From Methanothrix sp. (lineage in GTDB: Archaea; Halobacteriota; Methanosarcinia; Methanotrichales; Methanotrichaceae), in NCBI RefSeq assembly GCF_016706325.1, contig NZ_JADJJX010000001.1, positions 1,178,001 to 1,242,000 on the forward strand: 64,000 bases of DNA, written 5' to 3'. The notes below the pieces were generated by a model. The model saw only the letters and a list, made by a program, of their open reading frames with translations. It was not told the origin of the DNA and searched no databases. Numbering within the stretch: the stretch's first letter is position 1; every line of letters starts with the position of its first letter. Below, piece after piece: positions 46,763-55,470 of this stretch. The translations under genes were made by a program, and so were the position numbers.

Positions 46763-47579
46763 ATCCGCTCTCATCCCGCCGGCATCCCTTCATCGTCCTC
46801 TGCAACTCCCGCGCCACCATTGCCCCGGCCATCCTCTCCTTCACTGTCGTTGCCAGCATCCGGCCTGCCCGCGCCCGGGAGTATTCGTCCACCTGCCAGT
46901 CCAGGCCCTCATAGCCCACCTCCATCAGGATCAGCCCCTCTGCCGGAGCAGTGGGAGCGCCGTGGTTGGTCTCCGGCCGGAGGAGATCGGAGAACCAGCC
47001 CATCCCCTTTTGGCCCGAGCCCACCTTTTCCAGGGCGCCAACAAACTTTCGCACCATATTCCATAGGAAGCCATCTGCCCGGATATCGAGGATGAACAGG
47101 CCATTCCTCTCAGATATATCCACCTTCTCCACCCTCTTTACCGTTTCCACCTTCGCGGAGGAGAAGTTTCGAAAATCATGCTCCCCCAAGAGCATCTCTG
47201 CAGCCTCCTCCATCAGATCCATGTCCAGCCCCGGATGCCAGAGAAGATAGCGGTACTCCCTCCAGAGGGCATTCCAGCGGGCGCTGAATCCCACGGGGGC
47301 AATGGCCCAGGCCCAGGCCCAGATGTCCCGGGGGAGGCGTCCGTTCACGCAGCGCGGCCTGGTCAGATCCATCTTATCCTCATCTATCCAGAAGTCGATC
47401 ACCTGGCCCAGGGCGGAGACCCCCCGGTCCGTCCGCCCAGCATAGCAGAAGTCGCCATGGATGACGCCTATCCTCTCCAGCGCCCGCCGGACCTGGCTGT
47501 CCACTGTCACCCGGTCGGGTTGCTTTTGAAACCCATAGTAGTTGTCTCCCAGGTAGGCGAGCTTGAGGGCAACCTTCAT
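46761..47579 (-). CDS. truA: tRNA pseudouridine synthase A
   Basis: A 272-residue enzyme of usual length. The catalytic Asp lies in CYAGRTDRGVSALGQVIDFW. Later AFMVRKFVGALEKVG and RAPAEGLILMEVGYEG-like segments are family blocks. It modifies uridines 38-40 in tRNA anticodon arms. Separated from the aconitase-family gene by about 50 bases on the same strand. Confidence 0.93.
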   Translation of the reverse strand: MKVALKLAYLGDNYYGFQKQPDRVTVDSQVRRALERIGVIHGDFCYAGRTDRGVSALGQVIDFWIDEDKMDLTRPRCVNGRLPRDIWAWAWAIAPVGFSARWNALWREYRYLLWHPGLDMDLMEEAAEMLLGEHDFRNFSSAKVETVKRVEKVDISERNGLFILDIRADGFLWNMVRKFVGALEKVGSGQKGMGWFSDLLRPETNHGAPTAPAEGLILMEVGYEGLDWQVDEYSRARAGRMLATTVKERMAGAMVARELQRTMKGCRRDESG

Positions 47580-47629
47580 CCTGATCCTGTCCCGGACGAA
47601 GCTTGATTACAGAGCACTGAAAGCCCCAA

Positions 47630-48919
47630 TCAGATCTCCCTGGGATCGGTGATATAGCCGGTGATGGCGCTTGCTCCTGCAGTGGCCGGGGAAGAGAGGT
47701 AGACGAATGCCTGGGGGCTTCCCTGCCGGCCCACGAAGTTCCGGTTGGAGGTGGCCAGACAGTGCTCGCCTGCCCCCAGCAGGCCGAAGCTTCCGCCCAT
47801 GCAGGGGCCGCAGCAGGGCGACTCCACCATCGCCCCCGCCTCCATGAACCTCTCCACCAGTCCGGCTCGCAGGCATTTCAGGTACTCCTCCCGGCTGGCG
47901 GGGACCACTATCATCCTCACCCCTTTTGCCAGGGGCTCTCCTCTCATCATCTCGCTGGCAAGCTGCAGGTCCTCAAAACGGCCGTTGGTGCAGGAGCCCA
48001 GGAAGACCTGATCGATCCGGACCTTGGGAACCTGGCTGATGGGAAGGACGTTATCCACATTATGGGGCATGGCGATCTGGGGCTCAAGATCGGATACATC
48101 CCACTCCCGGCGGGAGAAGGATGCATCCTCATCCCCCTCGATGATTCCCGCCTCGATCGCCCCCCGATCCTGGACCCTCTCCTGCAGATAATCCCTGGTC
48201 GTCTGGTCGGCGGGGAAGATGCCCACCTTGGCCCCCATCTCTATAGCCATATTGGAGACCGTCATCCTCTCCGGAATGCTCATCCTCTCCGCCGCCTCGC
48301 CCCGGAACTCGCAGGCCAGATAGTTGGCCCCATCAGCACCGATATCCCCGATGATGCGCAGAATGGCGTCCTTGGAGGTGACGCGGGTGGGCAGCCGTCC
48401 CTGAATCATTATCTGTAGAGTCCTGGGAACCATGAACCAGAGCTTGCCGGTGGCAAATACCGATGCCATGTCCGTCGATCCTACGCCGGTGGCAAAGGCG
48501 CCCAAGGCCCCGTAGGTGCAGGTATGCGAGTCAGTGCCGACAATGACATCACCGGGAAGCACATGACCCTTCTCAGGCATCACCTGATGGCATACGCCGC
48601 AGAAGATGTCATAGTTGAGAATTCCCTGCTCAGCAGCAAATTTACGCAACTGGATATGGTTTTCTGCTGCCTCCAGACTGTCTGCCGGCACCTGATGATC
48701 GAAGAGGAGGACGATCTTGTCTGGATCCCAGACCCGGGCATCCCGGCCTGCAATCTCATAGAATCCCTTCACTGCCAGGGGGCCGGTGATATCATGAATC
48801 ATGGCGCAGTCGATGTCCGCCATGATGAACTCGCCCGCTTTAGCCTCTTTTTTTGCCGCTCTGGATAATATCCTCTCAGACAGGGTTTGGCCGCTCATGT
48901 AGACCCTGTTGCCCTTCAT
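47630..48919 (-). CDS. Aconitase-family large subunit (LeuC/HacA)
   Basis: A 429-residue subunit. Cluster and active-site blocks are VGTDSHTCTYGALGAFATGVG, VFLGSCTNGRFEDLQLAS and SPCCGPCMGGSFGLLGAGEH. It hydrates/dehydrates a 2-hydroxyacid: 3-isopropylmalate, citramalate-derived or homoaconitate (coenzyme B route). Sequence alone does not separate these. The first ATG (48919) overlaps the upstream stop; an ATG at 48898 with AGGG ahead is an alternative. The small subunit is not in the window. Confidence 0.9.
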   Translation of the reverse strand: MKGNRVYMSGQTLSERILSRAAKKEAKAGEFIMADIDCAMIHDITGPLAVKGFYEIAGRDARVWDPDKIVLLFDHQVPADSLEAAENHIQLRKFAAEQGILNYDIFCGVCHQVMPEKGHVLPGDVIVGTDSHTCTYGALGAFATGVGSTDMASVFATGKLWFMVPRTLQIMIQGRLPTRVTSKDAILRIIGDIGADGANYLACEFRGEAAERMSIPERMTVSNMAIEMGAKVGIFPADQTTRDYLQERVQDRGAIEAGIIEGDEDASFSRREWDVSDLEPQIAMPHNVDNVLPISQVPKVRIDQVFLGSCTNGRFEDLQLASEMMRGEPLAKGVRMIVVPASREEYLKCLRAGLVERFMEAGAMVESPCCGPCMGGSFGLLGAGEHCLATSNRNFVGRQGSPQAFVYLSSPATAGASAITGYITDPREI

Positions 48920-49548
48920 GATAATAAATCTTGACCTTTGCCCTCATCCTTGCCCTCACCCGCCATCCCCAGGCTCATCATCCTCGCCCTTCTGAGATCG
49001 GAGACGAAGTCCTCCATCAAATTCTTGTTCCTCAGGACGGCTGCAGGATGATAGGTCACCAGAAAGCGATCGCTCAGAGTCTGGTTGCGAAGAGCGGAGA
49101 CTCCCACCACTCCCAAGACTGCCCCCGCTGCGATATTGCCCATCAGACAGATGATCCGGGGGTTTATGGCCTCCATCTGATCCTTTAGATAGGGCAGGCA
49201 AAGCTCGATCTCCTCCCTCCTCGGATTTCTGTTATTCGGAGGCCGACACTTGACGACGCTGGTGATGAAGAGATCGGACCTTGAGAGGCCGGCCTTCTCC
49301 AGGGCCTCATCCAGCACCCTTCCCGCCCGTCCGGTGAAAGGCAGCCCCTTGAGGTCCTCCTCCCGTCCCGGGGCCTCTCCTATCAGCATGATCTCGGCCT
49401 TGGAGGGTCCGCTTCCGGGCACAGAATGGTTTCGGGTTAAAGAGAGGGGGCAGAGCTTGCAGGAGTTGATCTTCTCTTGAAGCATAACCAGGTCTGGGGG
49501 GCACATAATGCAGGCCATTGACCCTCTCCCTTGATAATCCTTCTCCAT
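48916..49548 (-). CDS. udg: Uracil-DNA glycosylase, family 4
   Basis: A 210-residue protein. Cluster cysteines sit in CKLCPLSLTR and farther (CRPPNN, CLPYLK). Motif GEAPGREEDLKGLPFTGRAG is the family-4 catalytic site (G-E-A-P-G), and TYHPAAVLRN is motif 2 with the catalytic His. It removes uracil from DNA. Its ATGA overlap with the aconitase-family gene indicates a shared transcript. Confidence 0.93.
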   Translation of the reverse strand: MEKDYQGRGSMACIMCPPDLVMLQEKINSCKLCPLSLTRNHSVPGSGPSKAEIMLIGEAPGREEDLKGLPFTGRAGRVLDEALEKAGLSRSDLFITSVVKCRPPNNRNPRREEIELCLPYLKDQMEAINPRIICLMGNIAAGAVLGVVGVSALRNQTLSDRFLVTYHPAAVLRNKNLMEDFVSDLRRARMMSLGMAGEGKDEGKGQDLLS

Positions 49549-49629
49549 TGATCCCTCTTCCCGGAAAAACCAACCGCAACGAAAGGTTCTTATTTATTCA
49601 AACCCTCTTGCCAATTGAGGAGGGTACTG

Positions 49630-49866
49630 ATGCAGTTTGCAGAGTGGACATATCCCCTGAGGAAGTTTGATGACATATATTATACTATTGAAAAAATAGT
49701 TTACGACAAGGGAGAGCTGAAGGGCTTCACCACTGAAGATATATACAACAACCTGCGAGATAAGCGCTTTTTCAATGATGTACAGGATCTGAATCGTTAT
49801 CTTCTGGAGAACGGGCGGAAATATAAGATCAGGAAGATGGATGAGGTCTGGGAGCGCTACTATTAG
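49630..49866 (+). CDS. Small conserved-looking hypothetical protein
   Basis: A 78-residue protein. I chose ATG 49630 because GAGGAGGG lies 6 bases ahead; a TTG at 49615 is inside that site. It is charged, with several Tyr and a helical centre (EDIYNNLRDKRFFNDVQDLN). It ends 5 bases before the convergent nucleotidyltransferase stop. Family unknown. Confidence 0.75.
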   Translation: MQFAEWTYPLRKFDDIYYTIEKIVYDKGELKGFTTEDIYNNLRDKRFFNDVQDLNRYLLENGRKYKIRKMDEVWERYY

Positions 49867-49870
49867 CGCT

Positions 49871-51133
49871 TCATCTGATCTTCTCTTTGAAGTATATATT
49901 CCTCTCATCTATTCCCAGTTCATTGAATCTGCCCGTGGCCAGGATGCTATGGCTGTGCTTGAGCTGAGCCACTCTAACTCCGGGTGCCACCACTGACTCC
50001 GATGGGAGGATCACATTCTCGCCGATCACAGAGACCCCCTCTGCTCCGCCATCCAGACCCAGATCACTATGCTCCTCCAATGTGGAGTGGCGGCCCACTA
50101 TTGCCCTGCTGATGCTGACTGAATGCTTGATATGAGCGAAGCTCATCACCATGCTCTCCTTGATCTCGACATCGCGTTCGATGAGACTGGTATGGCCGAT
50201 ATGAGAGTTCTCTATCACTACCCCCCGCTCGATGCGGCAGTTCCGCCCTATGGAGACATCTCCCTTCAGGGTGATATCTCCTGAGAGAAGCAATGGCTCT
50301 ATCCGGGAGAGGGTGCTGGGATGAATCCACTGATTGGTCTGGTAGCAGTACTTGCGGTCGAAGTGCTTAACCTGGCCGGAGAGGCAATCCATGGCCGCCT
50401 GATGCAGCCTTTCCGGTGTGCCGATATCTATCCAGTATCCAGAGATAGGAAAGCCGTAGACGGGATAGCCGTTCTCAATCAGGTAGGGGATCAGATCTCC
50501 TGCGATATCGCGGGCCCGGTCGCCCATTTCCATCAGGACCTCGCGAATGCGTGATGAGAAGAGGTAGAACGCAGTGTTTATCATCCGACTGGGCTCGCTG
50601 CCAGGCTTTGGCTTCTCCACAAATCCCTCGACGCGCATATTCTGTCCCAGATGGGCTACTCCATACTGCGAGATGCTCTCCTCAGGACCCAACTCTTTGA
50701 GTACCACCGTAGCCAGAGACTGGTGCTTTCTATGGAAGCCGATTAGGCTTCCTAGGTCGATGTCGATGAGGTTATCTCCCGAGACCACCAGCAGGTCATC
50801 TTTGATGTCATAGTAGTTCATGCAGTAGCGTAGAGAGTCGGCGCTGCCCTTGTCATTGTAGAGCGGCTGATAGCTGAAGTCCTGGTGGTCGGCGATGCCC
50901 AAACGCTTGAAGAAGCCCTCGCCTGCTTTGAAATAATTACTTAGGCTAAGGGTGTTGCTGGCACCCTTGCTGCCCAAGATAAACCTACGGCAGCCCTGGC
51001 TAGCTAAAACCCGGAAGAGATTGGCTATTATGGCCGTATCGCATATTTCTACAAGCGGCTTCGGCTGATCCAAAGTAAGCGGGTACAAGCGCGTTCCTGA
51101 ACCGCCCACCGTTGCTAAGACCTGGGGTAACAT
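49871..51133 (-). CDS. NDP-sugar pyrophosphorylase with beta-helix domain
   Basis: A 420-residue protein. The N-terminal nucleotidyltransferase site reads VGGSGTRLYPLTLDQPKPLV and has DLLVVSGDNLIDIDLGS (metal Asp). The C-terminal third is a left-handed beta-helix (DITLKGDVSIGRNCRIERGV) as in GlmU or GMPP. It activates a sugar-1-phosphate; which base and sugar is uncertain. Confidence 0.9.
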   Translation of the reverse strand: MLPQVLATVGGSGTRLYPLTLDQPKPLVEICDTAIIANLFRVLASQGCRRFILGSKGASNTLSLSNYFKAGEGFFKRLGIADHQDFSYQPLYNDKGSADSLRYCMNYYDIKDDLLVVSGDNLIDIDLGSLIGFHRKHQSLATVVLKELGPEESISQYGVAHLGQNMRVEGFVEKPKPGSEPSRMINTAFYLFSSRIREVLMEMGDRARDIAGDLIPYLIENGYPVYGFPISGYWIDIGTPERLHQAAMDCLSGQVKHFDRKYCYQTNQWIHPSTLSRIEPLLLSGDITLKGDVSIGRNCRIERGVVIENSHIGHTSLIERDVEIKESMVMSFAHIKHSVSISRAIVGRHSTLEEHSDLGLDGGAEGVSVIGENVILPSESVVAPGVRVAQLKHSHSILATGRFNELGIDERNIYFKEKIR

Positions 51134-51199
51134 ACCTTATAATTGGGCCGGGCAAATATTAAGCCTGTCGCTGCAACCTGTTGTCCAACCCATCTCTGG

Positions 51200-51292
51200 C
51201 TAGTAGCCACGCATTATCTTCATTATAATTCGAGCTATCATAAAGGCAAGTACAAATAGGATGACGTAGAAGGCAATACTCATTATGTCCAT
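51200..51292 (-). CDS. Possible 30-residue membrane peptide
   Basis: ATG 51292 opens MDIMSIAFYVILFVLAFMIA followed by a basic R-I-I-M-K tail and GY. One membrane span with positive-inside tail. No ribosome binding site is evident; a TTTAAAC about 27-30 bases upstream could give a leaderless transcript. It lies just past the radical SAM operon, before the pyrophosphorylase gene, same strand. Too short for most gene callers. Confidence 0.45.
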   Translation of the reverse strand: MDIMSIAFYVILFVLAFMIARIIMKIMRGY

Positions 51293-51335
51293 GGAAAAAA
51301 CAAAGGAATTTCTAGTTTAAAGATTTAATTGAGAA

Positions 51336-52385
51336 TTATCGAACCAAACACGATTGACAAGGAAAATTTTCATCCGAATAGAGAACATCTCCAATACTTG
51401 CCCATAAGCTCGATAAAGACGCTTCTTCCAAGCTTCCTACAGTTTTTGCATGAACAAATGGACATGGTCTTAATCGCTGATCCGCTCCGATGACGACGCT
51501 TGTTCTTCCACATGTGCAGGCAGGCAATAAAGTTATTAACAACTCAGGATCTGTCGAATGCCAAATTTGAATCTGACGATAAAGGGAAATGATCGCCTCA
51601 CTGGCAAGGCTGTCCATTTGGGCATTTGATCCTGACATACCAACCTTCTTGAATAGGCTGATGTAACATTCTCTAATGCCATGCTCATGCATGAATGATG
51701 GAAGTAGATGGAACTCACTAGCATTTTTAGAATCCAATGTCAGAACGATTCCTACCCTGGGAATACCACCTCTCTTTGCCTGAATTAAAGCTTTTTCTGC
51801 TTCAATGAACGCTCCACTCCCACGGGAATTATCGTGAAACTGTGGGGTCAATCCATCAAAACTCACTTCGATATGATTCAGCCCTGCAGTAGCTAGAGAC
51901 TTTGATCTGGCCAAAGAAAGCTGGAACCCATTGGTAATGAGCTTGACGAATACTCCGGCATTACGCAGAGTGGCAATAATCGCTTCGAGATCATGGCGGA
52001 GAAGCGCTTCTCCGCCGAGAAGAGTAACGTAGAAAATTCCGGCTTCGATGATTTGAGCCGCGATTCTTTGTGCAGCATTTGATGTAGGTCCGACTGAGTC
52101 AAAATCGGACAAATAGCAAATCTTGCAGCGTGAATCGCATTTAGTGCAGATCTCCCAAAGGCAATACCACGGCACTTTTGAATGCTTAAGCATGAATTGA
52201 ATTTCGGGCGCTGGGAATTCCTTGATCACTTTCTCTGTCGGTAATCTCGAATCGATCAGATCTCTGACGGATGTGAGAAATCCTAGGTTCATGAGACGCT
52301 GCATGAAAGGGTAAGACCTCATCATTGCCAAATATGGACTGCGCTTCGCCGCGCAGTTCAGCGACTGTTTTTTGGGCATAAACAC
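51336..52385 (-). CDS. Radical SAM peptide-modifying-type enzyme (SPASM-like)
   Basis: A 349-residue frame. The radical SAM motif is C83-DSR-C87-KI-C90, followed by TLLGGEALLRHDLEA (G-G-E). C-terminal cysteines (PACTCGRTS, LRPCPFVH, CQSCLVR) resemble a SPASM/twitch auxiliary cluster. The first 35-40 residues are out of frame with the RRE-like gene, whose helical continuation appears here (PFMQRLMNLGFLTSVRDLID). This suggests an ancestral RRE-radical SAM fusion split by a +1 frameshift near 52320, or two separately translated proteins. Last enzyme of the operon. Confidence 0.85.
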   Translation of the reverse strand: MFMPKKQSLNCAAKRSPYLAMMRSYPFMQRLMNLGFLTSVRDLIDSRLPTEKVIKEFPAPEIQFMLKHSKVPWYCLWEICTKCDSRCKICYLSDFDSVGPTSNAAQRIAAQIIEAGIFYVTLLGGEALLRHDLEAIIATLRNAGVFVKLITNGFQLSLARSKSLATAGLNHIEVSFDGLTPQFHDNSRGSGAFIEAEKALIQAKRGGIPRVGIVLTLDSKNASEFHLLPSFMHEHGIRECYISLFKKVGMSGSNAQMDSLASEAIISLYRQIQIWHSTDPELLITLLPACTCGRTSVVIGADQRLRPCPFVHAKTVGSLEEASLSSLWASIGDVLYSDENFPCQSCLVR

Positions 52386-52800
52386 CGCGCCAGATCAAGC
52401 TGCCATATGGACCAAGAACCAGGAGAGGATTGTTCTGGAGCATTGACTGGGTATTAAATAAGATCGTGAGGTCAGGTGTCTCTGAATAGCTTCTCACATA
52501 CTTGTCGCGCATTACTGGCTGAAGCGAATCGAGCTGTATGGATTCCATCCTAGGGTTCGCATTACAATTTTTTTCCCGGACCAAGTCGCACGCAATTAGA
52601 TTGGAAAAAATGCTACTAAGACCTGCCAGGCAATCGGAATGCCAATCGTACCAAAGAGAAGCCTGAAATGGATTCAGATGAACAGTCTTTCCACTTGAGC
52701 GATTGATGATGCAGCAACCCCCTAATGATTCTGGCAGCACTATTGAATTCGGATTTTTAACGAAATTGATGCTCATAGTCGCAACCCTTCCCAAAATCAT
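52186..52800 (-). CDS. Tandem PqqD/RRE-like protein
   Basis: A 204-residue frame. Two PqqD-like units: SLGGCCIINRSSGKTVHLNP with FQASLWYDWHSDC, and MLQNNPLLVLGPYGSLIWRG with VYAQKTVAELRGEA. Such domains bind leader peptides for radical SAM enzymes. The last ~50 residues overlap the radical SAM frame and look non-coding there. Starts at ATG 52800, overlapping the upstream 2H stop by ATGA. PqqD resemblance is by eye. Confidence 0.7.
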   Translation of the reverse strand: MILGRVATMSINFVKNPNSIVLPESLGGCCIINRSSGKTVHLNPFQASLWYDWHSDCLAGLSSIFSNLIACDLVREKNCNANPRMESIQLDSLQPVMRDKYVRSYSETPDLTILFNTQSMLQNNPLLVLGPYGSLIWRGVYAQKTVAELRGEAQSIFGNDEVLPFHAASHEPRISHIRQRSDRFEITDRESDQGIPSARNSIHA

Positions 52801-53519
52801 AGGCTGATTCGACCTTGCGGCGTATAGACATCTGTAAAGACAAGATCGAAAATGGCATGTTGCTCTATCATTGCCAGCCAGGCATTGAAAGATTGTAGTT
52901 GCGAGTTCACCAGAGGCACCATTAGGTGACCCAGCTTGATGTGAGCCATCGTGGGCATGTTGGTTCTAAGCCATCGGAAATTATGTGCAAGCTGCGTGCG
53001 CAATTGAAGAATTTTGTCATCAATTGGCAGACACTTGACCAACAAATGTCCTGAATAGGTCAGGATCAGTCCAGCCGCGATGACTCGAATCGTTTGCAGG
53101 TGTAATTTATGAATCAGAGCTTTGACAGCTTCCAGCTCTTCTCCATTAAGATAACTAACAACAGAAGATTCGTAGTGTGTGCGATTTGCAATGGTGATAT
53201 GATAAGAATCCGCAGGAACGTAAGCGAAACTCGGCTGCTCGGAACTAGAGTATTCTCTAAGCCGAGCATCGACCAGATGGGATAGAGCGAACAGCTCAAA
53301 CTGTTTTGATTCGGGCAATGGGCAGCCAAGAGCTATCCCTGTTGGCTTATAGGCCTCTTCCCGCAAAAGACACTGAGTTGGCAGTATATTTATCAAATTA
53401 TTGGAAGTCTTTTGAATAGCTCGCAGGTCTAGCCCATTATGGTACAACTCGTTGGCTATCTTTATGTAGGCAATTCTGCATTGATATAGAAAATCTTGTT
53501 TGGCCAGAATGTTGGTCAT
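52797..53519 (-). CDS. 2H phosphoesterase-like protein
   Basis: A 240-residue protein with paired His motifs of the 2H (LigT/cyclic phosphodiesterase) superfamily: YHITIANR (His107) and HIKLGHL (His193), where Lys replaces the usual Thr/Ser in the second motif. N-terminal 100 residues are helical and unrecognised. It overlaps both neighbours through ATGA. May cleave or form a 2',3'-cyclic or cyclic-nucleotide bond, or be inactive. Confidence 0.7.
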   Translation of the reverse strand: MTNILAKQDFLYQCRIAYIKIANELYHNGLDLRAIQKTSNNLINILPTQCLLREEAYKPTGIALGCPLPESKQFELFALSHLVDARLREYSSSEQPSFAYVPADSYHITIANRTHYESSVVSYLNGEELEAVKALIHKLHLQTIRVIAAGLILTYSGHLLVKCLPIDDKILQLRTQLAHNFRWLRTNMPTMAHIKLGHLMVPLVNSQLQSFNAWLAMIEQHAIFDLVFTDVYTPQGRISL

Positions 53520-54946
53520 CTGAGTTGAATCCTCTGTTTTATCTGCCAGGGGCGGTCCGGTTGTGACTTAACCATGATTGCTATATCATTGATTAGTATT
53601 TGTTGCTCTTTCTTCATAACCGTTTCGTATATCTCCTTTAACTCTCGTGCGACTTCATCCATTTTATCGGGGGGTACCTCGGTCAATAGTGTGAAATGTG
53701 GATTAAACCTTTGGAGTATATATGGAGCATGATAGCGTTTGATCATCAAATCATCACGTGGCAAACTCGAATCTCGATCGCAAGAAGACAATCCGAGACT
53801 GTAGTTCGATGCAACAGCTTGTCGGTAACACCTAAATACCATTTCATAATGCATAGACTCTAGAGTCCCACTTTTATCATGACATACCAAAGAAATACTA
53901 CTATCATTTGGAAAGCGCTCCTTTATCTCGGCACTGAGGCTGAAAGGATGAAGCTCTTGCGCTACAAACTCAACCGTTTTACACAAAAGATCGATGTCGC
54001 GCTGGCAAGGATAGTACAGCACGTCAGCTATTGTCAAATGAAAACCGAAGTCGGCCGCAAATCCTACATATTCAGACCAGTCTGACTCAACTGTGCAGCT
54101 TTTTCGGACATCATATCCCAAGACTTTGGAGCCGAACCTGTAGATTTCAGAAGAATCGTTTGGTACAAGATACACTGCAAACGACAGGAACTTCTCCACA
54201 CTCACGGGTTTGCACATCTGCGCATCAAAGACAAGTTGGGCTTCTGCACTAGATGCCTTGACATTCTCGTATTGCCTGGCAAGAAATTCAATCATTGACG
54301 TATGGGCGGAGTTACTTTTCGAAAAATGAGAGACAGGGCTTAGATTGCCCAGCAAGGCGTAACCATAGGGATAGAAGAAATAGTCGTCATCAATGATGAA
54401 CATTGCGAATGTGGGATAGTGAGAAAATAATTTGAGCACAAAGTTGGATGGATTTTTTTTCTGTTCTTCTATGATTGAATTCAGCCGATTGATTAGACCC
54501 ACTTTTCCAACAGGCGGCTTCATGTCTCCTATTTCTTCTTCGATCAGGCGCATCTCAACAGCTGGACTAAATGGATTCGCCAAGTATATCTCGAGATTAC
54601 ATTCCCCCTTTTTTACCCGATCCATGAGGCTAATGATTATGGTATCGTGGTGAAGGATATTAATACCAATGCCAATCAGAATGATTCGTCTTGCCTTTCC
54701 AGCCAATTTCTCAAAGCAACCTGTAAACTCAGAACTATCACTGCGCGCAAAGATCTGGCTCGGATTCTTTTCCATATGGTGCGGATTGTTTTCATTAATG
54801 GAATCCGCTCCAAACTCAAGTTCGAAATCTAAAAACTTTATTCTGCGCAGTCTCCTTTTCCAAATTAGAGCAAGAATCAAGGTGACGAGAGCTGTCGCAA
54901 ATACATAGAACCAGTAATTGGTGAGAAAGCTAATTATGGTGTTCAT
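53516..54946 (-). CDS. Membrane protein with PLD-like and 2H-like domains
   Basis: I chose ATG 54946 (MNTIISFLTNYWFYVFATAL), 476 residues, with GGAG 8 bases ahead; a longer frame to 55000 exists. One membrane span at residues 3-28. The middle (RRIILIGIGINILHHDTIII to FAMFIIDDDYFFYPYGYALL) resembles the PLD-like/lipid-associated domain of defence and signalling proteins. The C-terminal half has H-x-T pairs FHLTIADVL (His303) and PHFTLLTEV (His417), as in 2H phosphoesterases. First enzyme gene of the operon. Confidence 0.75.
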   Translation of the reverse strand: MNTIISFLTNYWFYVFATALVTLILALIWKRRLRRIKFLDFELEFGADSINENNPHHMEKNPSQIFARSDSSEFTGCFEKLAGKARRIILIGIGINILHHDTIIISLMDRVKKGECNLEIYLANPFSPAVEMRLIEEEIGDMKPPVGKVGLINRLNSIIEEQKKNPSNFVLKLFSHYPTFAMFIIDDDYFFYPYGYALLGNLSPVSHFSKSNSAHTSMIEFLARQYENVKASSAEAQLVFDAQMCKPVSVEKFLSFAVYLVPNDSSEIYRFGSKVLGYDVRKSCTVESDWSEYVGFAADFGFHLTIADVLYYPCQRDIDLLCKTVEFVAQELHPFSLSAEIKERFPNDSSISLVCHDKSGTLESMHYEMVFRCYRQAVASNYSLGLSSCDRDSSLPRDDLMIKRYHAPYILQRFNPHFTLLTEVPPDKMDEVARELKEIYETVMKKEQQILINDIAIMVKSQPDRPWQIKQRIQLR

Positions 54947-55216
54947 TGGTACGTCTCCTGCTCCATTTAACCGATATTCTATTGCCATCAGAATTCGCAC
55001 GGCGTGCTTGGATCAAGCACATTTGCCCCTCCCTTGATAGCAGTTGGGCCGACGGGAAAGCCCTACCTTTGCTGGATTGGCTAACATGCTTTTGCCCACG
55101 ACCTCTGAACCAATGAGGCATGTCTCTATTGAAGCATACATCAATTCGTGTCGTTCTACTCTTCGTCCGACTGTATAGCTGTTCGTCAGCACGGCACGCT
55201 GTTGAGTAACACGCCT

Positions 55217-55405
55217 TTACATGATTGCTCGACTTGCGGCTTCCTGTTCAATATGACCTCTGCATTCCCCCAATTGCACACACCTCAGCTTACAAGGCAT
55301 TTCTATCCCTATTTTCTGCACCTTGTCCTTGAATAGATGATTTGGTAGTTGAAATGGCAACCATGATAAATATCCTTTTTTATTATCGACTTCCTTGAAT
55401 ATCAT
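55217..55405 (-). CDS. Candidate RiPP precursor peptide (62 residues)
   Basis: ATG 55405 is preceded by AAAGGAG with 5-base spacing, the best ribosome binding site in the island, and by a TATA-like box at 55461-55470. The sequence has a leader-like first half (MIFKEVDNKKGYLSWLPFQL) and a compact Cys part PCKLRCVQLGECRGHIEQEA (C-x3-C-x5-C). It lies on the same strand, 271 bases ahead of the operon. As a substrate of the radical SAM/RRE enzymes it would be a RiPP precursor; this is an inference from context. Confidence 0.5.
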   Translation of the reverse strand: MIFKEVDNKKGYLSWLPFQLPNHLFKDKVQKIGIEMPCKLRCVQLGECRGHIEQEAASRAIM

Positions 55406-55460
55406 TCTTTCTCCTTTCTTTGTCTCAACCAGACCTCGATTATCCCAACGTGCTATGCAT

Positions 55461-55470
55461 TTTTAAATTT
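55461..55470 (-). promoter_or_regulatory. TATA-like box for the candidate precursor
   Basis: AAATTTAAAA on the minus strand, about 56-65 bases upstream of the ATG at 55405, giving a predicted leader of about 35 bases that includes the ribosome binding site. Confidence 0.4.

Noticed and set aside
54930..55121. 63-codon minus-strand ORF ahead of the membrane 2H gene
   Set aside because: No ribosome binding site, Arg/Ser-rich random look, and overlaps the start of the real gene.
55148..55336. 62-codon plus-strand ORF opposite the candidate precursor
   Set aside because: Lacks a ribosome binding site; the minus-strand ORF in the same place has a strong one.
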